Of a stretch of DNA of 64,000 bases, positions 57,908 through 64,000 are shown in pieces. The notes beneath the pieces are model-generated. The model worked only from the letters and a program-made list of their open reading frames with translations, was not told the origin of the DNA and searched no databases. Source of the DNA: an uncultured Archangium sp. (GTDB lineage: Bacteria > Myxococcota > Myxococcia > Myxococcales > Myxococcaceae); NCBI GenBank assembly GCA_903905455.1, contig CAIVGN010000006.1:62001-126000 (forward strand), given 5' to 3'. How positions within the stretch are numbered: position 1 is the stretch's first letter; each line of letters starts with the position of its first letter. A program made the translations under genes and the position numbers.

Positions 57908-58389
57908 GGCTTCACGGCCTCGGGCGCGGCCACGGCCGGGGTGCCCGCCGCGGCGGCCGGGGTCTTCTTCTTGTACTTCTCCTCCCACGACATCGCGATG
58001 CCCAGCGGGTCTTCGAGGGGCTGGCTGGAGAAGTCGAAGTTGCTCAGGTCGTCGAGCGACGGCGGGCCCATGGCGCCGGCCAGGGCGAGGCTGGTGACCT
58101 GCTCGAGCACCTGGCGGTTCTGCGCGGAGATCTGGTGCCGCCACGCGCAGGAGAGCAGCTCGTTGCCGAACTCGCCGGCCCAGCTCTGCAGCGTGGGCTC
58201 GTCGGCCGGGCCCTTCTTGGGCGAGAGGCTCACCACGACGCGGCCCGCCTCGTCCTTGTCGAGGAAGACGAAGCAGCGGTCGATGAAGATGTAGGCCGCG
58301 CCGTACAACGCGTCGAGCGGGTAGAGCGAAGGGTCGACCGAGAACGTCGCGGTGCCGTTCGAAAGCTGGGTGGTGATGGTGTGGTTCAT
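57904..58389 (-). CDS. hxsD: HxsD-like protein
   Basis: 161 aa from ATG 58389; a GTG at 58485 would add 32 residues and is possible because the ATG has no ribosome-binding site. The conserved HxsD core is at about 16-95: DPSLYPLDALYGAAYIFIDR, VVVSLSPK and GEFGNELLSCAWRHQI. The C-terminal 60 residues are an Ala/Pro/Lys tail. In HXS loci this small protein always accompanies hxsB; its exact role is unknown. It is translationally linked to the second small gene by an ATGA overlap. Confidence 0.75.
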   Translation of the reverse strand: MNHTITTQLSNGTATFSVDPSLYPLDALYGAAYIFIDRCFVFLDKDEAGRVVVSLSPKKGPADEPTLQSWAGEFGNELLSCAWRHQISAQNRQVLEQVTSLALAGAMGPPSLDDLSNFDFSSQPLEDPLGIAMSWEEKYKKKTPAAAAGTPAVAAPEAVKP

Positions 58390-58477
58390 GGGGGCGCTGG
58401 GCGCGATTCCAGGAGTGTCGGAGACCGAGACGAAGGCGGGCCGGCCAGTGTGGCTGGGATCTCGTTCGTACTCAACC

Positions 58478-60268
58478 TCATCCACCCGCGGTCAAACGCA
58501 GCAGCCACTGGTTGCTGGTGGAAGGCCCACAGTCGAGGCGCTCGACCAGGGTGAGGCCCTGCCCGCCAAGGCTCCGGAATGCCTCGGCCGCGGAGTGGTT
58601 TCGGAAGTGCTCGAAGCCCGCCGTGGACCCTTCACCCCGGCGCGCCTGGTGCGGCGAGCGCGCCAGCCCGAAGGCCTCGTTGTCCACCACCAGCAGGGTG
58701 CCCCCCGGTCGCAGGCTCGCGCGCAGCTGCCCCAGCGCCCGGGGCACGTCCACCAGGTGGTTCCACGAGCGCAGCACCAGCACCGTGTCGAAGGTGCCCA
58801 GGGCCAGCGCGCCCAGCGACTCGGCGGTGCCCACGTGGTGAGCGCCCCACCCTCGCCTTGCGCCCAGCGCGGCGATGGCTTCGGCCGAGGGGTCGACGCC
58901 CACGTAGTCCACGGCGCCCGACTGCACCCGGGGCCCGAGCACGTCGTCGTAGGGGCCGCCGCCGCAGCCCAGGTCCAGCACGCGCCCCGCCAGCGCTCCC
59001 AGCAACTCGCGCACCCGCGCGTCGTCGCGAGAGAAGACGTCGTCGAAGCGGGGCTCGTAGAGGCCGGTGCAGCGCTCGCGCTCGGGGCAGCCGGTGCACA
59101 GGGCGCTCCGCGAGAGGGGCACCAGGTCGCGGGCGAAGTCGTCGGGGGCGCTCTTCTTCGAGGCGTCGAAGTACACCTGCCCGCGCTCGTGCTTGATGCG
59201 CGAAAGCTCCACGTCGGAGAAGTCGCGGGTCTGGGTGCGGTAGCGGGCCACCTTGCCCTGGTGCGCGATGAACAGGTGCCGGGCGCGGTCCCACGGGGTG
59301 ACGCCGTCACGCAGCAGCAGGCAGCCCTCGGCGGGCGCCTCGCTCACCGCCTCCAGCGTGTAGTTGAACGAGTTCGAGCGCGCCCCGTGCCGCACCGGCC
59401 GCAGCTCCGCCTCGCCGAAGGCCTCGTGGTAGCCGCGGTACAGCGCGGGGCACGAGCCCTGCTGCGCGCACCCGTCGCACGCGGCCGGCTGCACGCGCGC
59501 CACCTCGTCGACCGGGTGGAAGTCGGCCTCGCTGGTCTCCACCATCGTCGCGAAGTGGTGCGTGCGCAGGTCGGAGTAGCGGTCTTCGAGGCCCGGCAGC
59601 AGGCAGAAGGGCAGGCCGTCGTGCACGAAGCGGCTGCGCGGCGCCCCCTGCGCGAGGCCGTGGGCGATGGCTTCCTGCACCCGGGCCGCGGCGTCGCTGA
59701 CCCGCGGCGTCAGGGCGTCGAAGAGCGCCTTGCCCCCGCCCTTGGGGGTGATCATCGAGAACTTGAGCACCGCGTCGGGGAAGGGGAGCACCGCGTCGAC
59801 CAGCGGAAGCAGGTCGTCGACGTTCTGCTTCACCAGCACCGCGTTGACGGTGAGGTCGAGGCCCTTGCCGGTGAGGTTGCGCAGCGCCTGCATCGCCGGG
59901 CCGAAGGTGTCGGCGCGCACCACCCGCTGGTGCACCTCGGCGGTGCCCCCGTGCAGCGACATGTAGACGTAGCGCAGCCGCGACGCGAGCAGCCGCTCGA
60001 GCACGTCGGGGTAGGCCAGCAGCAGCCCGTTGGTGACCAGCCCGAAGTCCATGCCCAGCCGGGCGACGTGCTCCGCCCACTCGAAGAGCTCGGGGCGCAT
60101 GGTGGGCTCGCCCCCGGAGAGCACCACCATGGTGTGGTCCAGCTCCCGGGCGCGGTCGATCTTCCGGTGCACGTCCGCGGCCGAGCCGTTGACGTGGCGG
60201 TACTCGAGCGTGTGGCAGAAGGTGCAGTTCTCGTTGCAGCCGTAGCCGACCTTGACCAGCGCCTTCAT
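58478..60268 (-). CDS. Radical-SAM protein fused to SAM-dependent methyltransferase
   Basis: 596 aa. The radical-SAM part has C11NENCTFC18 and LSGGEPTMRPE. An auxiliary motif CDGCAQQGSC lies near 262 and a second CX2CX5C (CTGCPERERC) near 415. The C-terminal 150 residues are a class I methyltransferase with VLDLGCGGGPYDD (about 449) and a late LVVDNEAFGLA strand. A one-chain radical-SAM/methyltransferase suggests sequential modification, for example radical chemistry plus N-methylation of a histidine (inference). Its ATG overlaps the stop of the radical-SAM/peroxiredoxin gene (ATGA). Confidence 0.87.
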   Translation of the reverse strand: MKALVKVGYGCNENCTFCHTLEYRHVNGSAADVHRKIDRARELDHTMVVLSGGEPTMRPELFEWAEHVARLGMDFGLVTNGLLLAYPDVLERLLASRLRYVYMSLHGGTAEVHQRVVRADTFGPAMQALRNLTGKGLDLTVNAVLVKQNVDDLLPLVDAVLPFPDAVLKFSMITPKGGGKALFDALTPRVSDAAARVQEAIAHGLAQGAPRSRFVHDGLPFCLLPGLEDRYSDLRTHHFATMVETSEADFHPVDEVARVQPAACDGCAQQGSCPALYRGYHEAFGEAELRPVRHGARSNSFNYTLEAVSEAPAEGCLLLRDGVTPWDRARHLFIAHQGKVARYRTQTRDFSDVELSRIKHERGQVYFDASKKSAPDDFARDLVPLSRSALCTGCPERERCTGLYEPRFDDVFSRDDARVRELLGALAGRVLDLGCGGGPYDDVLGPRVQSGAVDYVGVDPSAEAIAALGARRGWGAHHVGTAESLGALALGTFDTVLVLRSWNHLVDVPRALGQLRASLRPGGTLLVVDNEAFGLARSPHQARRGEGSTAGFEHFRNHSAAEAFRSLGGQGLTLVERLDCGPSTSNQWLLRLTAGG

Positions 60269-61764
60269 TCAGCCGGGGCGAACCGCTGGTGATCGGTGTC
60301 CACGAGGCCCAGCTCGACGGCGGCCTCGGCGGTGGGCTTGGCGTGCCGGCGGATGATCAGCTCCGGGCCCTGCTCGAGTGACCGCGGCGGGGCCTCGAAG
60401 CGGCGGATCGCGTCGAGGATCTGCGCCGCGTGGCTCTTCACGTCGGGCGAGACCAACACGTGGGCCACGGTGCGATCGGGCCCCAGCAGGTAGGTGCTGC
60501 GGCGCAGGCCCTGTCCCGGGCGACGCGCCCCGAAGGCCTCGGCGACGGCGCCGGTGGGGTCCGAGAGCAGCGGGAAGCGCAGCCCGTGCTGCAGCGCGAA
60601 GTCCCGGTGCCGCTCGACGCCGTCGGGGCTGATGCCCACCAGCGTCACCCCGGCGGCCGCGAGATCGTGCAGCCCTGCCTGGAGACTGCAGGCCTCGGCC
60701 GTGCAGCCGGGTGAGCCATCTTCCGGGTAGAAGGCGAGGGCCACCCACTTGCCCTGCAGCGCGCTCGACTTCACGACGCTTCCGTCACCGGCGGGGAGCT
60801 CGAAGGCCGGCGCCACCGTGCCCAGCAGGGCGAACCTTTCGTCCTGCACGATGGCCGTGTCGAGCACCCGGGTGCCGGCCACCGGCTGGAACTCGTCGTG
60901 GCCCACCATCTCGGGGTACTCGCGCCACGGGCCTTCGCACATCGGCTCGAAGCGGCAGGTGGCGCACTGGGGAAAGCGCGTCTTGCTGCGCTCCATGCGG
61001 TCGCGCGCGTAGTCCGGCACCACGAAGTCTTCGTAGACGATCTCCGTGGGGGGAATGAACAGCTCGGACACGAAGCGCTCGTGGCCCTTCATCATGCAGA
61101 AGGGCATCGCCTCGGCCATGCACGGCACCCCGGCGGCCTCCCCGATGCGCAGCGCCTCCTGGAGATACGGCGCCAGCTCGCTCATGCGCGGCACCACGGC
61201 GTTGAAGTACGTCGCGGCGTGGCCGGTGGGGTGCGGGAAGGCGATCTGGAACTGGTCGACCTTCAGCTCCACGAAGAGCCGGGCGAGGTCGGGCAGCAGC
61301 TTCATGTTCTGCTTGGCCGCCACGGTGTTGGTGACGATGCGCTGGCCCAGCGACTTGAGGTTCTTGATGGCCGCGACGATCTGGTTGAACGAGCCCTGCG
61401 AGCGCGTCAGGCCGTCGTGCACGTTGGCCACCGGCGCGTGCAGCGAGGGCGAGAACTCGTTGGCCCCGGCCTTGATCGCCTTCTCGCAGAACTCCTTGTA
61501 GGCGAAGAGCCGGCCGTTGGTCTGCACCTGGATGTTGCGGTACCCCAGCCGGCGCGCGGCCTCGACCAGGTACAGGAAGTCGGGCCGCAGCGTGACCTCG
61601 GCGCCGGTGAACACGATGTCGTCGCAGGTGCGGCGCGACGCCTTGAGCTCCTCGATCACGTCGGGCGTGGGGCGCTCGCCAGTGAAGAGCTTGTCGCCGA
61701 TCACGCAGAACACGCAGTTGCTGTTGCAGGTGTACCCGGTCTTGATGTCCGCGCGGCGCCCCAT
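60265..61764 (-). CDS. Radical-SAM protein fused to a BCP/AhpC-type peroxiredoxin
   Basis: 499 aa. Residues 1-300 form the radical-SAM part: C13NSNCVFC20, then FTGAEVTLRPD where the usual GGEP is GAEV, and CATCRFEPMCEGPWREYPE near 267. Residues about 314-450 are a peroxiredoxin with FYPEDGSPGCTAEACS, peroxidatic Cys354 and resolving Cys359 (BCP spacing). A 45-residue C-terminal tail follows. I know of no common fusion of this type. It may protect the Fe-S clusters from peroxide, handle peroxide from the halogenase chemistry, or oxidise a thiol. It lies 62 bp after the preceding radical-SAM gene. Confidence 0.88.
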   Translation of the reverse strand: MGRRADIKTGYTCNSNCVFCVIGDKLFTGERPTPDVIEELKASRRTCDDIVFTGAEVTLRPDFLYLVEAARRLGYRNIQVQTNGRLFAYKEFCEKAIKAGANEFSPSLHAPVANVHDGLTRSQGSFNQIVAAIKNLKSLGQRIVTNTVAAKQNMKLLPDLARLFVELKVDQFQIAFPHPTGHAATYFNAVVPRMSELAPYLQEALRIGEAAGVPCMAEAMPFCMMKGHERFVSELFIPPTEIVYEDFVVPDYARDRMERSKTRFPQCATCRFEPMCEGPWREYPEMVGHDEFQPVAGTRVLDTAIVQDERFALLGTVAPAFELPAGDGSVVKSSALQGKWVALAFYPEDGSPGCTAEACSLQAGLHDLAAAGVTLVGISPDGVERHRDFALQHGLRFPLLSDPTGAVAEAFGARRPGQGLRRSTYLLGPDRTVAHVLVSPDVKSHAAQILDAIRRFEAPPRSLEQGPELIIRRHAKPTAEAAVELGLVDTDHQRFAPAE

Positions 61765-61826
61765 GGTCGGGCGACTGTAGCCGCAGGCTCCCGCCCACCG
61801 CCATCGAACCCTGACCGGCCTGCGCG

Positions 61827-63146
61827 CTACGGGGCCGGGGCCACCAACCGGTCCTCGGAAGCACGCAGCGCGCGGACGATCGCCGCCAGCAGCCGGGTAT
61901 CGACGGGCGGGCTGCCGGGCGCCGCGCGGTAGCGCACCGTGAAGTGCCGCGTGCGCTCGTACGCGGGGCCCTCGCCGCGCGGCGCGAGCTCCACCACCAC
62001 CTCGCCCGTGGGCGTGGTGCAGCGCAGCAGGTTCGACCCGTCGTGCGCGGCGGTGACCTCGCGCACCGCGTACGGGGCGGACGACGCCTCGCGCACGAAG
62101 AGGGCGCGCAGCGCGGCGGTCAGCGGCCCTTCCACGGCCTCGGCGCGCCGCGGCGCCTCGTGCACCGTCGGCGCGCGGTGCGGCGCGGGGCGCAGCTCGT
62201 CGAACCCGTATTGCTCGACGTAGGCCCCGAACAGCCCGGGGCAGGTCGTGTCGTAGGCGCAGCCCGCGCACGCCGGCGCCTTCAACTGCAGCGAGCGGCG
62301 CTGCGAGAGCTTGTGCATGAAGTCGCCGGTGGGGATCTGGGTCACCGTGGTGACCTGCTCCTCCGACACGTACTGCTCGGCGCCCGGCACCAGGCACGGC
62401 GGGCACGAGATGAGCCGCGCCACGACCCCGGCCCGGTTCATCGACTCCAGCGCCTCGCGCAGCGCCCCGGCGTAGCGGCTGAGCGGCGGGAGCAGGTCGC
62501 GGTACGAGGCCCGGCCCGGCTCGAAGGCCGGCGACGGGCGCACCACGTCGAGGCCCACCTCTTCGGGCCGCAAGGCGATCATCAGCGCCGCGAACTCGGG
62601 CAGCGAGTCGAGCAGGTGGCGGGTCAGCACCCCGTTGACCTTGACCCGCTGCCCCAGCGCGAGCAGCCGCCGCGTGCCCTCCACCGTCTGCTGGAACGCG
62701 CGCGGCGCGGCCACCGAGGCATCGTGCGCCTCGGCGGTGCCGCCCTGGATCGACACCTGGAACCAGGTCACGCCCAGGTCTGCGAGCCAGCGCGCGCCCG
62801 GCGGAGAGGCCGCGACCCGGGCGTTGGTGAACACCGTGCTCGCCTCGTAGCCGACGTCACGGGCGTCGGAGATCAGCGCGCCCAGGTCGCGGCGCAGCGT
62901 GGGCTCACCGCCCTGGAAGAGCACGCGCCGGGCGCCGCGCGCGAAGTGCGCCTCGAGGTGCTCGCGGATCACCTCGCGCGGTACGTGCGGCAGCGACCCG
63001 GCCGCGGCCCCGGCGTTCTCCCAGCCGGTCGAGCAATAGGTGCAGCGGTTGTTGCAGCGCTCGGTGACGAAGATCTCCACCTTCGGCAGCCGCACCACCT
63101 GCTCGAAGCGCGCCGCGGCCTCGTCGGTGGGGTGGGGTGCAGACAC
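61827..63146 (-). CDS. Radical-SAM enzyme, first gene of the nine-gene operon
   Basis: 439 aa from GTG 63146. The cluster site is C31NNRCTYC38 and the SAM site is FQGGEPTLRRD. SIQGGT sits where others have SLHGP. The auxiliary motif is CAGCAYDTTCPGLFGAYVEQ followed by YGFDELRP near 295. A 120-residue C-terminal domain (VREVTAAHDGSNLLRCTTPTG, HFTVRYRAA) is beta-rich and without a known match; it may recognise the peptide. It is divergent from the CC-motif gene, with 76 bp between the starts that should hold promoters for both. Confidence 0.87.
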   Translation of the reverse strand: MSAPHPTDEAAARFEQVVRLPKVEIFVTERCNNRCTYCSTGWENAGAAAGSLPHVPREVIREHLEAHFARGARRVLFQGGEPTLRRDLGALISDARDVGYEASTVFTNARVAASPPGARWLADLGVTWFQVSIQGGTAEAHDASVAAPRAFQQTVEGTRRLLALGQRVKVNGVLTRHLLDSLPEFAALMIALRPEEVGLDVVRPSPAFEPGRASYRDLLPPLSRYAGALREALESMNRAGVVARLISCPPCLVPGAEQYVSEEQVTTVTQIPTGDFMHKLSQRRSLQLKAPACAGCAYDTTCPGLFGAYVEQYGFDELRPAPHRAPTVHEAPRRAEAVEGPLTAALRALFVREASSAPYAVREVTAAHDGSNLLRCTTPTGEVVVELAPRGEGPAYERTRHFTVRYRAAPGSPPVDTRLLAAIVRALRASEDRLVAPAP

Positions 63147-63222
63147 CCGTCGAACGTACCACGCGCGGCGGCCGGCCTCGTCTCGCCCGCGGCTCCCGGC
63201 TACCGTGCACGCGCCCCCGGCC

Positions 63223-64000
63223 ATGCGCGCGCCCCCCGTCTGTACTTCCCCGCGAGATCTCGTCGCCGCGCTGCAGGGCGTCGATCCGGCGCGCCTCACC
63301 ACGGCCCGCGCAGCGCTCGCGGCGCGCCCCATTGAGTACGCGCTGGGCAGCGGGGAGGCCGACGAGGTCGCGCTCTACGCGGGCATCAAGCCCCTCGTCC
63401 GCCAGGTGCTCAGCCCCGCGGAGTTGCCCGCGGCGCGCGCCCGCTTCTCGCAGCTGGGCCTCTCGTGCGGCGAGGCGACGCACCGCGTGGCGCTCCCGTC
63501 GACCGGGGGCGTGGTGCTCTTCGTGAGCCGGGACCCGCGGCGGGTGCAGGAGGCGGTGCGCTGTGAAGCGCTCCCCGAGCACGACCTCGAGCTGGGGCGG
63601 CTCCTCGGCTACCCGCGCTGCTGCGTCGAGGCGTACCTCGAGGTTCCTCCGCCCCGCACCAACGTGCAGGCCTTCGCGGCGGCCGCGGCGAACACCCCGG
63701 GCCGCTTCCTGCCCCGCCTGAACACCATCGACCTCGCCGTCTTTCACTACCTGAGCTGGGTACCGTGCTCGTTCGGCTGCGAGCTCTCGCGGGCCTTCGC
63801 CGACGCCGTGGCCCACCACCTCGGCAAGCGCCACGGCCAGTTCCTCGCGCACCCCGCCCAACCCGCCCGCGCCAGCTGTCCCCCCGGTTGCCGGCACGAA
63901 CGCTTCGTGGAGGCCGTCGACGCAGCGCTCGGCGCGCACCGGTTGCTCGTCTTCGAAGACGTGCAGGTCTCGCTCTCCGGCCGCTTCGACGGCGAGGTGT
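63223..64000 (+). CDS. CC-motif (DUF483-like) protein, cut by the window edge
   Basis: At least 259 codons, open to the edge. The start is ATG 63223 (GTG 63205 in frame is possible). The recognisable block is LGRLLGYPRCCVEAYLE near residues 125-142, containing the GYPxCC motif. It is followed by FHYLSWVPCSFGCELSRAFA near 175-195, with two further cysteines. Proteins with a GYPxCC motif of this kind occur next to radical-SAM genes in other bacteria; their role is unknown. It is divergent from the radical-SAM gene at 63146 and belongs to the RiPP locus by position. Confidence 0.68.
   Translation, partial: MRAPPVCTSPRDLVAALQGVDPARLTTARAALAARPIEYALGSGEADEVALYAGIKPLVRQVLSPAELPAARARFSQLGLSCGEATHRVALPSTGGVVLFVSRDPRRVQEAVRCEALPEHDLELGRLLGYPRCCVEAYLEVPPPRTNVQAFAAAAANTPGRFLPRLNTIDLAVFHYLSWVPCSFGCELSRAFADAVAHHLGKRHGQFLAHPAQPARASCPPGCRHERFVEAVDAALGAHRLLVFEDVQVSLSGRFDGEV

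Overview
The window looks like chromosomal DNA of a myxobacterium or close relative (Myxococcota). It has very high GC and strong G/C third-position bias, many lipoproteins, a MYXO-CTERM-type surface anchor at the end of the phosphoesterase ending at 4709, and proteins built from MopE-type Cys/Asp repeats (20413-21768 and 42978-45704). Genes are densely packed, with many ATGA/GTGA/TGATG overlaps and frequent GTG starts. I saw no rRNA, tRNA, phage, transposase or CRISPR array.

Layout. 0-13.9 kb: small metabolic and envelope genes (histidine phosphatase, METTL20-like methyltransferase, YkgJ cysteine-cluster protein, secreted MYXO-CTERM phosphoesterase, DEAD-box helicase, acyl-CoA carboxylase beta subunit, PAP2 phosphatase, a histone-H1-like basic protein). 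14-28.4 kb: large secreted proteins, S-adenosylhomocysteinase with an ArsR-methyltransferase regulator, a MopE-repeat lipoprotein, a bacterial pentameric ligand-gated ion channel, metK, a PilZ protein, uppP and a NUDIX hydrolase. 28.4-38.4 kb: a large TPR protein with a degenerate P-loop, sthA, an HD hydrolase, a LysR/metallo-beta-lactamase divergent pair, a PLP decarboxylase, an atypical response regulator and an apparently frameshifted lipoprotein hydrolase. 38.4-42.8 kb: a carbamoyltransferase/DUF5989/ferritin-like/SGNH-hydrolase cluster. 43-45.7 kb: a lipoprotein with 13 MopE-type repeats.

45.7-64 kb (continuing past the right edge) is the outstanding region: a greatly expanded His-Xaa-Ser (HXS) type RiPP locus. 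A 96-aa precursor (55898-56188) ends in His-Cys-Ser, twelve perfect His-Gly-Ser repeats and a single C-terminal Trp. It sits directly behind hxsB, hxsD and a second small HxsD-like gene. Around it are ten radical-SAM proteins carrying eleven radical-SAM domains. They include a B12-binding double radical-SAM protein, a radical-SAM/methyltransferase fusion and a radical-SAM/peroxiredoxin fusion. The locus also has a flavin-dependent tryptophan-halogenase homologue, a Tat-signal protein of unknown function, and a CC-motif (DUF483-like) protein cut by the window edge.

Three transcription units are apparent there: a 9-gene minus-strand unit (63146 to 53917), a 2-gene plus-strand unit (52407-53909) and a 4-gene minus-strand unit (52333 to 45712). 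The simplest model is that several radical-SAM enzymes act in succession on the His-Gly-Ser repeats, and the halogenase acts on the only Trp. The chemistry, product, protease and exporter are not shown by the sequence.
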